This document shows, piece by piece, positions 1-5,043 of a DNA stretch of 5,569 bases (positions are counted from its first letter, which is position 1; every line of letters begins with the position of its first letter). Location: contig QIHH01000175.1 in assembly GCA_003230195.1 (NCBI GenBank), positions 1 to 5,569 on the forward strand. The letters run 5' to 3'. The DNA comes from Gammaproteobacteria bacterium (GTDB lineage Bacteria; Pseudomonadota; Gammaproteobacteria; SZUA-140). Made by a program: the position numbers and the translations under genes. The notes under the pieces were generated by a model. It did not search any database. It was given only the letters and a program-made list of their open reading frames with translations, and had not been told where the DNA came from.

Positions 1-82
1 AAATTATAAAATTAACTTATATTACAGATAGTTAATAGTAATTATTAGAATTTACTGTAGGAAATGCACCGAAAAATAGCCC

Positions 83-472
83 ATGTCCAGCACCCCAAGC
101 AAAACACTCGAAACCTTTGAAAACCCTAACCAGGATCGTGATTACACCATCCGCATCCGCATCCCGGAATTCACCTGCCTCTGCCCAAAAACAGGCCAGC
201 CAGATTTTGCCACCATCAATATCGACTATGTGCCAGAGCAGAGCTGCATTGAGCTAAAAGCCCTCAAGATGTACATCTGGTCTTTTCGTGACGAAGGCGC
301 ATTCCATGAGAAGGTCACCAATCAGATGTTAAGTGACTTTGTCGCCGCCTGTGACCCTCGTTTTATGCGTGTGACCGCTGAGTTTAATGTGCGCGGCGGG
401 GTCTACACCAACGTGGTTGCCGAACACCGCCATCCAGACTGGGTCACACCTGAACCTGTTCACCTACCGTAA
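83..472 (+). CDS. queF: NADPH-dependent 7-cyano-7-deazaguanine (preQ0) reductase, single-module type
   Basis: QueF reduces the nitrile of preQ0 to the amine preQ1 using NADPH, in the cytoplasm, on the pathway to queuosine in tRNA wobble position 34. The 129-residue product has the T-fold layout of the short (Bacillus-like) form, not the about 280-residue two-module form of E. coli. Visible landmarks are the C-x-C-P-x-T-G-Q-P-D-F block at residues 32-42, with Cys34 as the expected thioimide nucleophile and Asp41 as the proton donor. The QueF signature E-L-K-A-L-K-x-Y is at 57-64, His75-Glu76 are expected substrate contacts, and an N-V-R-G-G loop is at 102-106. The ATG at 83 gives the usual family N-terminus. 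No strong Shine-Dalgarno sequence precedes it, only a GGA about 20 bases upstream. The kinase follows 33 bases downstream on the same strand, so co-transcription is possible. No preQ1 riboswitch is recognisable in the 82 leader bases. Family assignment is firm; operon membership is inferred. Confidence 0.96.
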   Translation: MSSTPSKTLETFENPNQDRDYTIRIRIPEFTCLCPKTGQPDFATINIDYVPEQSCIELKALKMYIWSFRDEGAFHEKVTNQMLSDFVAACDPRFMRVTAEFNVRGGVYTNVVAEHRHPDWVTPEPVHLP

Positions 473-505
473 AACCACATCACCACCCCCAACAGCATCC
501 CGATA

Positions 506-1792
506 ATGGCGCTCTTTTTGGGAATTGATGTCGGCACCAGTGGCTGCCGTGCCGTCGTCATTGATCAACACGGCGCTCAAGTCGCAACGCACCATGTCAC
601 GATGGCCACCCCCAACCAAAAAAATGACCAACGCTCACAAAATGCTGTGGTGTGGTGGCAGGCAGTCTGCCGACTACTGAAAGAACTCGGTAGCGTGATA
701 ACCATGAATAAAATCTCAGCCATTGCAGTGGATGGCACCTCCAGCACGCTGCTCATCACGGATGAGAACGGCATCCCTCTCCACGACGGCCTCATGTACA
801 ACGATGCTCGTAGCCACAAAGAAGCAGAGCAGATTACCGCCATCGCACCAGCAGAAAGCGGTGCGCACGGTGCCAGCTCAGCACTCGCCAAACTACTGTG
901 GCTTCAAAAGCAGGGAGTAGCGGAACACGCCAGACACGCTTTACACCAAGCCGACTGGATTATGGGGCACTTGAGCGGCCAATTTGGCATCAGCGATGAG
1001 AACAACTGCCTCAAGCTTGGCTATGATGTGATCAACCGATGCTGGCCAGAGTGGTTTGAACAACTAGGCGTTGATCGCTCACTACTACCGAAAGTGACCG
1101 TGCCTGGCACCACCATCGGTACCATCCAAAATGAGATAGCTAACCAGCTAGGCCTTTCATCGCAAACAAGGATCATCAGCGGCACCACTGATAGCATCGC
1201 GGCATTTCTTGCCAGTGGGGCATCTAAGGTTGGCGATGCGGTCACCTCGCTTGGCTCCACCCTAGCACTGAAGGTGCTATCAGACAAACCTGTCTTTGCA
1301 GCGGAATTCGGTGTTTATAGCCACCGTCTCGGTGACCGCTGGTTGGTGGGCGGTGCATCTAATTGCGGTGGCACTACGCTATTACACTTTTTCAATGCAA
1401 AACAGATGGCAACCATGACACCTCAGCTAGACCCCAACAAGCCCACGGGGCTAGACTACTATCCACTGCCTTCAATCGGCGAGCGCTTTCCAGTCAATGA
1501 CCCCGAACTAACTCCTAAAGTTACCCCTCGACCAGCAGATGACCATCGATACTTTCAGGGTCTGCTCGAAGGGATCGCCGCGGTAGAACAGCAGGGTTAC
1601 CGGCTATTGGCTGAACTCGGCGCACCCTACCCCACTAAAGTGTTGACCATGGGGCGAGGAGCAGGAAACCCGGCCTGGCAAGTGATACGACAAAATAAGC
1701 TTGGCATTCCGGTTGAAATGAGCAAAAAAACAGGAACGGCATTAGGCCCAGCGATGCTCGCCCTAAACAGTAAGCCCGACACAACTCACTAA
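506..1792 (+). CDS. FGGY-family carbohydrate kinase, D-ribulokinase-like
   Basis: A 428-residue FGGY sugar kinase that would transfer ATP phosphate to a pentulose, most likely D-ribulose. From memory of the family, it matches the cyanobacterial/plant D-ribulokinase (formerly 'xylulokinase-like') nearly end to end. The N-terminal phosphate loop is G-I-D-V-G-T-S at residues 6-12, with Asp8 and Thr11. An A-V-D-G-T-S-S block is at 74-80. The catalytic base is expected at Asp229 in G-T-T-D-S-I-A-A-F. A nucleotide-binding S-L-G-S-T is at 248-252, G-G-A-S-N-C-G-G at 282-289, and G-L-D-Y-Y-P-L-P at 315-322. The C-terminal adenosine loop reads G-R-G-A-G-N (383-388), where relatives usually have G-G-G-A-K-N. 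The start at 506 puts the phosphate loop where the family has it; the Shine-Dalgarno is weak. The TAA overlaps the stop of a minus-strand coding remnant. The FGGY family is certain; the D-ribulose substrate is inferred from resemblance. Confidence 0.92.
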   Translation: MALFLGIDVGTSGCRAVVIDQHGAQVATHHVTMATPNQKNDQRSQNAVVWWQAVCRLLKELGSVITMNKISAIAVDGTSSTLLITDENGIPLHDGLMYNDARSHKEAEQITAIAPAESGAHGASSALAKLLWLQKQGVAEHARHALHQADWIMGHLSGQFGISDENNCLKLGYDVINRCWPEWFEQLGVDRSLLPKVTVPGTTIGTIQNEIANQLGLSSQTRIISGTTDSIAAFLASGASKVGDAVTSLGSTLALKVLSDKPVFAAEFGVYSHRLGDRWLVGGASNCGGTTLLHFFNAKQMATMTPQLDPNKPTGLDYYPLPSIGERFPVNDPELTPKVTPRPADDHRYFQGLLEGIAAVEQQGYRLLAELGAPYPTKVLTMGRGAGNPAWQVIRQNKLGIPVEMSKKTGTALGPAMLALNSKPDTTH

Positions 1793-1923
1793 ACTGAGGT
1801 TAGTCTGTAGGGCACCTCTATTAATTCATGAACGCGCAGCTTAAATTCCAAATCCGCACCATCAGCGTTATAAATCTTGGCAATAGTCCCGCTACGATGT
1901 GCCCCTTGGGTATTACCTGCTAT
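1789..1923 (-). pseudogene. Unrecognised C-terminal coding fragment converging on the kinase
   Basis: Read on the minus strand, this stretch is open for 44 codons and ends in TAG at 1791-1789, four bases into a convergent overlap with the kinase stop (shared CTAA). The translation looks protein-like (…SGTIAKIYNADG…, then …EFKLRVHELIEVPYR…), with alternating beta-type residues and a coding-like base pattern. No ATG or upstream Shine-Dalgarno exists. The frame is closed by TAA just upstream, where the transposase remnant begins. I read it as the 3' end of a former neighbour of the kinase whose 5' part was removed by the transposable element. I do not recognise the family. It could also be an accidental open frame. 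Confidence 0.4.
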
Positions 1924-2217
1924 TTACGCCTTGATGTAACGAATTTTGGCGGTAATTTGACCGCAGGGTGACCTTTAACAAATCGTTCTGGGTTTTTCCT
2001 ATAGCCTGCACCAAAGCACGCTGCTTTTGTTCAGCAATCGCTTTGTAGCGACCCGTGAACACTTGCTCGGGCGTAAAGCCTGATAGCCCGCTTATGTGAT
2101 TATGTGATAGCGGGCAACCGCTTCATTCATAAGCTGGCGGGATAGCGCACTGTTCTCTTTCTTTGACATCATCCACACAACGACAAAGCGACTGAACAGA
2201 TCAAATACAACGTACAG
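1920..2217 (-). pseudogene. Degenerate DDE (rve/IS3-type) transposase remnant with internal deletion
   Basis: Three minus-strand pieces in three reading frames together spell parts of one IS3-like transposase catalytic protein. Piece one (2217 down to 2104) reads L-Y-V-V-F-D-L-F-S-R-F-V-V-V-W-M, with the first catalytic Asp, then a helix ending A-V-A-R-Y-H. Piece two (2101 down to about 2005) reads N-H-I-S-G-L-S-G-F-T-P-E-Q-V-F, then G-R-Y-K-A-I-A-E. Piece three (2003 to 1920, TAG stop) reads N-P-E-R-F-V-K-G-H-P-A-V-K-L-P-P and ends in a basic tail. The middle of the domain, with the second Asp and the Glu (normally over 80 residues), is missing between pieces one and two. A single-base frameshift separates pieces two and three. 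There is no N-terminal part. The product cannot be functional. Family placement rests on recognised motifs; the exact IS name is unknown. Confidence 0.85.
2086..2115. repeat. Tandem 8-bp repeat framed by 7-bp inverted repeat at the transposase deletion junction
   Basis: TATGTGAT occurs twice head-to-tail at 2093-2100 and 2101-2108. The pair is flanked exactly by GCCCGCT (2086-2092) and its reverse complement AGCGGGC (2109-2115). This is the point where the transposase reading jumps from the A-R-Y-H helix to the N-H-x-S-G-L segment, so it marks the deletion scar. Slipped replication across short repeats, or a hairpin, could explain the loss. Confidence 0.7.
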
Positions 2218-2397
2218 TGGATGTCTGTTTATTTGGCAGAAACGTTAACAAATCTATGATTGGCTGCTACAGTATTGAGAGAGGTTTATAAAATGCAATA
2301 TCATTTTATAATTTTCTATGAGTTTAATAATAGGTGTCAGGGATGAAATCCATTGTTCTTATTTATAGAACACTCATTTCCAATTATGTTGCCTGTA

Positions 2398-2427
2398 TTG
2401 AATATAAGACCTTAGTATACTTATGAT
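2398..2427 (+). promoter_or_regulatory. Candidate sigma-70 promoter for the b561-yceI operon
   Basis: TTGAAT (2398-2403) and TATGAT (2422-2427) are separated by 18 bases. The -10 differs from consensus at one position. Transcription would begin near 2434, giving a leader of about 130 bases before the cytochrome start. The region is AT-rich, so chance matches are likely; inferred from pattern only. Confidence 0.3.
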
Positions 2428-2539
2428 TAAGATGGCCATTCAAGATGGTAAAGAGTTATTGAAGAAGGCCATCATTGCTGAACTAGGCTCATCTATAACC
2501 CATACTGTAATAGCTATAAGAAATAATAGAACCTTATAA
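2423..2539 (+). CDS. Doubtful small ORF, 38 codons
   Basis: ATG at 2423 opens 38 codons ending in TAA at 2537-2539. The product would begin M-I-K-M-A-I-Q-D-G-K-E-L-L-K-K and contains a short amphipathic helix-like segment. There is no Shine-Dalgarno sequence, and the start lies inside the candidate -10 box, so translation from this ATG would exclude that promoter. It may be a relic or chance. I do not recognise it. Confidence 0.15.
   Translation: MIKMAIQDGKELLKKAIIAELGSSITHTVIAIRNNRTL
2431..2473. repeat. 7-bp inverted repeat GATGGCC / GGCCATC
   Basis: GATGGCC at 2431-2437 is mirrored by GGCCATC at 2467-2473 with 29 bases between. It lies about 95 bases before the cytochrome b561 start and straddles the presumed transcript start. 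It could be a regulator half-site pair or a weak stem in the leader. There is no poly-T, so a terminator is unlikely. Confidence 0.3.
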
Positions 2540-2566
2540 TTCGCGCCAACGAGTACCTTAAACGTT

Positions 2567-3136
2567 ATGATTATCACTGATACCAAAAAGAGTTATGGGT
2601 TAATTACAATTCTGCTGCACTGGATCATGGCAATCCTAATTGTCGGGCTATATTTATTGGGCGAGTATATGGTTGATCTAAGTTACTACGATGAATGGTA
2701 TAACTCAGCATTATGGTGGCATGACGGTCTAGGTATAAGTGTTTTTTTTCTATTACTTTTTCGCATGGTTTGGAAGTTAAACAGTGTAAAGCCCAAGCCA
2801 CTTTCAACATACAAATCTTTTGAAATAATAGCTGCAAAAACTGCGCATATGATGTTTTATCTATTATTGATAATAATTTGTATTAGTGGATATTTTATCG
2901 CCACAGCAAAAGGGGGAGGGATTGATTTTTTTGGTTGGCTTGATGTTCCAGCCATAATGAAGCTTAATGAGGTTCAGGCAGGCTTTGTGGGGCAGGCTCA
3001 TGAAATAACAACATATATATTGGTTGCCCTTTTTATACTACACACTATTGCCGCTCTCAATCATCATTATTTTTACAAAGACATTACGCTTATTCGTATG
3101 TTAAAACCGATAAAATCAGAGGATAATTTAAAATGA
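2567..3136 (+). CDS. Cytochrome b561 family diheme membrane protein (YceJ-like)
   Basis: A 189-residue inner-membrane b-type cytochrome of the bacterial b561 group, which passes electrons between the quinol pool and partner redox proteins. Four hydrophobic segments are apparent, at roughly residues 12-34, 50-70, 92-112 and 145-165. The likely heme-ligand histidines, one or two per bundle helix, are His18 (L-L-H-W), His52 (W-W-H-D-G-L-G), His145 (A-H-E-I) and His159 (L-H-T-I-A-A). The last two are 14 apart, as in E. coli CybB. The ending (N-H-H-Y-F-Y-K-D) followed by a basic tail is typical of the family. Length is normal. The ATG at 2567 has only a poor Shine-Dalgarno sequence. Its TGA overlaps the ATG of the yceI-like gene, so the two are probably translationally coupled. 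Codon use is clearly more AT-rich than in queF and the kinase, which suggests a different origin. Family firm; partner unknown. Confidence 0.92.
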   Translation: MIITDTKKSYGLITILLHWIMAILIVGLYLLGEYMVDLSYYDEWYNSALWWHDGLGISVFFLLLFRMVWKLNSVKPKPLSTYKSFEIIAAKTAHMMFYLLLIIICISGYFIATAKGGGIDFFGWLDVPAIMKLNEVQAGFVGQAHEITTYILVALFILHTIAALNHHYFYKDITLIRMLKPIKSEDNLK

Positions 3137-3708
3137 AAATGATTAATTCTATGTTCTTATTTGCAAGCTTAAGTTTTGCCAGCGTGAGTGCTATAGCAGA
3201 TAATTATATTGTCGATATAAAAGGGATGCATGCTGCAATCCAGTTTAAAATTTCTCACCTAGGATATAGTTGGCTAGTAGGTCGTTTTAATAATTTCGAC
3301 GGTAGCTTTAATTACGATAAAAATAAACCCGAAGATTCAAAAATAGAAATCATTATTAAAACCAATAGTATCGATACCAATCACGCGAAAAGAGATAAAC
3401 ATTTGCGTGAAGAGGATTTTCTCGATGTTGATAAATACCCAGAAGCTAAGTTCACAAGCACGTCATTTTCAGAAAAAAGTGATGGTACTGCAGTATTAAA
3501 GGGGAATTTCACATTACATGGGATTACTAAACCTATTTCGATTGACGTAAAATATATTGGTCAAGGAAATGATCCATGGGGTGGATACCGTATCGGTTTT
3601 GAGGGAGAAACCAGAATTTCACTTGCAGATTATGGTCTAACTTATGACCTTGGCCCGGCATCAACAGAAATGGATCTATTTTTTCACATTGAAGGTATCA
3701 AGATCTAA
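3133..3708 (+). CDS. yceI: YceI-family periplasmic lipid/isoprenoid-binding-fold protein
   Basis: A 191-residue secreted protein of the YceI family, a lipocalin-like beta barrel that in characterised members holds a polyisoprenoid or quinone-like lipid. The signal peptide is residues 1 to about 22, with a hydrophobic core and an A-I-A|D cleavage site. The mature part has the family landmarks: H-L-G-Y-S-W (about 42-47), F-N-N-F-D-G-S-F, the N-S-I-D-T-N-H-x-x-R-D-K-H-L-R block (about 78-92), F-L-D-V-x-x-Y-P-x-A-x-F, L-H-G-I-T-K-P, G-x-x-D-P-W-G-G-Y-R-x-G-F and D-L-G-P-A-S near the end. It matches E. coli YceI over its whole length. The start is well placed: AGAGGA at 3118-3123 lies 9 bases ahead, inside the cytochrome gene, and ATGA is shared with that gene's stop. 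This is the same pairing as yceJ-yceI in E. coli, implying a common role at the periplasmic face. The exact physiological role is not established. Confidence 0.95.
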   Translation: MKMINSMFLFASLSFASVSAIADNYIVDIKGMHAAIQFKISHLGYSWLVGRFNNFDGSFNYDKNKPEDSKIEIIIKTNSIDTNHAKRDKHLREEDFLDVDKYPEAKFTSTSFSEKSDGTAVLKGNFTLHGITKPISIDVKYIGQGNDPWGGYRIGFEGETRISLADYGLTYDLGPASTEMDLFFHIEGIKI

Positions 3709-3774
3709 TTTTCATGATAAATGGCCCAGACAACAACAAGTGAGTACACGTTATGGACAACACTGCTTAAACCA

Positions 3775-3970
3775 TTAGGAGGTGAAATCAGCTAACCAGC
3801 CGTGCTGCTCGGCGAACAGCTGCAGGTAGCCACTGATGAGCGCCTCGAGCACTGGCATGGGGTCTATACCGGAGCCGAGGCGATACCCGTGCGATAACGC
3901 AGCTCGCCGTCCTGCGGGTCAAGGTCAAACGAACCCACCCCATCTCGTAGTTAGGCACCGCGAGTTCCAT
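3775..3970 (-). pseudogene. Frameshifted remnant of a YbjN-type protein gene
   Basis: On the minus strand three frames join into the C-terminal part of a YbjN-domain protein (a family annotated as putative sensory-transduction regulators, with a chaperone-like fold). The pieces read M-E-L-A-V-P-N-Y-E-M-G, then G-S-F-D-L-D-P-Q-D-G-E-L-R-Y-R-T-G-I, then G-S-G-I-D-P-M-P-V-L-E-A-L-I-S-G-Y, ending in H-G-W-L-A-D-F-T-S and TAA at 3777-3775. One shift falls around the G-G-G-G-T-G-G-G run near 3940 and one near 3865. The N-terminal half is absent. It abuts the 3' end of the unrecognised 160-codon gene, its homology starting right at that gene's stop. The DNA is much richer in G and C than both neighbours. 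Domain assignment is from motif resemblance only. Confidence 0.6.
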
Positions 3971-4452
3971 CACCACTTTTTATTAAAGCTTTTCACTTTA
4001 CCAGAGCGCCTGAAATCCACTCCAAAGACACCGACCTTTTGTTCAAGGTGTTTAGTCAAGTCTACACACAGTTTTTCTTTCGAGACCTGTAACAACTCAC
4101 CCACAACTTCCTGCACAAAAGGATCTTTGTCGGCGCGAACTGCAACTTCTTCGACGGTGGACTCGCTGGCTTTTTTTTCGGCTAGCGCTATAATTGAGGA
4201 AGAGAATTCATCATTTGCCCATTTATCCGTCACACTTTGTTCAGCGGCTGATAACAGTGCCAAGTTTTTTACCTTAGCGGCACTAAGGGCTGATTGATAT
4301 ACACGCTGATACATTACCTTAACGCCTTCCCCTTCATTCCGCTTGGCAGTATTGGAGATCTTGTTGGCAATGCCTTTCAGCGTACTGATATCTGGCCCAT
4401 CTTGCTGCATGAAATCCCGGAGAATTGCCATCAGCTTATATTCTCTTACCAA
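3970..4452 (-). CDS. Unrecognised alpha-helical protein, second gene of a two-gene operon
   Basis: An open frame of 160 codons with coding-like codon use and a soluble, mostly helical, charged product (many A, K, E, V). It has no signal peptide, no membrane segment and a single cysteine. I do not recognise the family. Two starts are possible. TTG at 4452 has AGGTGG six bases upstream, an excellent Shine-Dalgarno. ATG at 4431 (M-A-I-L-R-D-F-M-Q-Q) has a weaker AAGAGAA at good distance and would give 153 residues. I favour the TTG because of the ribosome site. It follows the 50-residue gene by 25 bases on the same strand, so an operon is likely. The last residues (K-V-K-S-F-N-K-K-W) run straight into the GC-rich YbjN remnant, so the natural C-terminus may have been altered by that junction. 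Confidence 0.6.
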   Translation of the reverse strand: MVREYKLMAILRDFMQQDGPDISTLKGIANKISNTAKRNEGEGVKVMYQRVYQSALSAAKVKNLALLSAAEQSVTDKWANDEFSSSIIALAEKKASESTVEEVAVRADKDPFVQEVVGELLQVSKEKLCVDLTKHLEQKVGVFGVDFRRSGKVKSFNKKW

Positions 4453-4477
4453 TTATATCCACCTGTTTTGCGATGCT

Positions 4478-4630
4478 TTAGCTTGCTGCCTTCACATCTT
4501 TCAAATGGTCTTGACTGACAGCGGACTGGTCATTAATCACTGCATTATTCACCCTAGGGGATTGTGCACGGTCACGCTGAAAATCAACAGATGGGTTATT
4601 TGTGCCGAATTGGCGCTCGACTCGCTTCAT
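4478..4630 (-). CDS. Unrecognised 50-residue protein, first gene of the minus-strand operon
   Basis: ATG at 4630 (reading leftwards) opens 50 codons to TAA at 4480-4478. A strong Shine-Dalgarno, TAGGAG, sits four bases before the ATG, which is the main reason to believe it. The product starts M-K-R-V-E-R-Q-F-G-T-N-N-P-S-V-D-F and is hydrophilic, rich in N, Q, D and S, with no cysteine and no hydrophobic segment. It is probably disordered or a small binding partner. The next gene begins 25 bases downstream. No homologue comes to mind. Confidence 0.55.
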   Translation of the reverse strand: MKRVERQFGTNNPSVDFQRDRAQSPRVNNAVINDQSAVSQDHLKDVKAAS

Positions 4631-4700
4631 GAACTCCTATCTTTTATGAACTAAAATATCCTGTTTCTGCATGCCAAATCCCAGAATAAATCAGAAGCCT

Positions 4701-4919
4701 TTAAAGTATCACACAGACCTGTGAATAATCACACCAGCTTTGCTCACAGACTGGTGCTATTACCAGCGCAGGGTCATTTTTACACCAACAACCGTTCAAC
4801 ATACCAAAACCGTAGGTCTGTAATGATGGACTGGGTTGGTACTGGTACAAATCGCTACCGGGTGAAAATGCTTTTGCCCATTTAAAGTAAGGTAGTAACT
4901 TTGTGCAAATGATCACTTG
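4701..4919 (-). pseudogene. Possible remnant of a TonB-dependent siderophore receptor
   Basis: A minus-strand stretch open for 72 codons whose translation resembles a decayed barrel segment of FepA/PfeA-type receptors. It reads F-K-W-A-K-A-F-S-P-G-S-D-L-Y-Q, then Y-G-F-G-M-L-N-G-C-W and N-D-P-A-L. Relatives have R-A-F-K-A-P-N-L-Y-Q, a R-G-N-G-C-type loop with paired cysteines, and G-N-P-x-L-K. There is no signal peptide, plug or TonB box, so it can only be a fragment. Proximity to a Fur box agrees with an iron-uptake locus. Similarity after the N-D-P-A-L piece fades, so decay or chance must be considered. Confidence 0.35.
4732..4756. repeat. 6-bp inverted repeat CACCAG / CTGGTG
   Basis: CACCAG (4732-4737) and CTGGTG (4751-4756) flank a 13-base loop upstream of the 50-residue gene on the minus strand. 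No T-run follows on either strand, so it is not a convincing terminator. Confidence 0.2.
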
Positions 4920-4951
4920 CTATTGCAAATGATAATCATTATCATTATCAG
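4917..4951 (+). promoter_or_regulatory. Candidate sigma-70 promoter(s) overlapped by the Fur box
   Basis: Two registers fit. TTGCTA (4917-4922) with TATCAT (4940-4945), and TTGCAA (4923-4928) with TATCAG (4946-4951), each have a 17-base spacer. In either, the spacer and -10 lie inside the Fur operator, the usual geometry for iron repression. The transcript would have a leader of about 90 bases before the ATG at 5044. Confidence 0.5.
4930..4949. promoter_or_regulatory. Fur box
   Basis: GATAATCATTATCATTATC at 4931-4949 differs from the classical 19-bp Fur consensus (reverse complement orientation) at one base. Positions 4930-4944 also form a perfect 7-1-7 palindrome, TGATAAT-C-ATTATCA. Fur with Fe(II) would be expected to bind here and repress transcription of the gene starting at 5044 under iron sufficiency. 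The site is very strong by eye. Confidence 0.9.
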
Positions 4952-5043
4952 GAAATTGAGTCGCACACGGCATAGTTTTGCCGACCACCAGAGCCTAATC
5001 CAGCTAGGTGGATAAATGCTTTGAAATCAAAGGAGATCTGCTG

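Larger units (their letters stand above)
2218..2566. other. AT-rich intergenic stretch upstream of the cytochrome b561 operon
   Basis: No supported gene. The left edge (about 2218-2245) is the broken 5' side of the transposase remnant and may include a degenerate IS terminus (GTTTATTTGGCAG), which I cannot confirm. The rest is AT-rich with several stops in all frames. Inside it are a possible promoter (2398-2427), a 7-bp inverted repeat (2431-2473) and a doubtful 38-codon ORF (2423-2539), listed separately. Confidence 0.5.

Noticed and set aside
1..82. preQ1 riboswitch in front of queF
   Set aside because: The leader is AT-rich, but I see no GC stem with an A-rich tail of the preQ1 type. The gene also begins too close to the window edge for a full check.
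577..1287. Minus-strand ORFs of 104 and 88 codons and a plus-strand 65-codon ORF inside the kinase
   Set aside because: They overlap a full-length conserved kinase, have low-quality composition and no ribosome site; shadows of the kinase.
2625..2837. Minus-strand 70-codon ORF
   Set aside because: Antisense to the well-conserved cytochrome b561 gene.
3788..3976. 62-codon minus-strand ORF as an independent arginine-rich protein
   Set aside because: The same DNA read with two frame changes gives YbjN-like sequence; the single-frame product is a frameshift artefact.
3836..4297. Plus-strand 153-codon ORF
   Set aside because: It spans both the YbjN relic and the minus-strand 160-codon gene and has an S/T/P-rich antisense composition. 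The minus-strand frame has better codons and a good ribosome site.
4294..4654. Plus-strand ORFs of 74 and 103 codons
   Set aside because: Antisense to the 50- and 160-codon minus-strand genes, with no ribosome site and cysteine/leucine-rich antisense composition.
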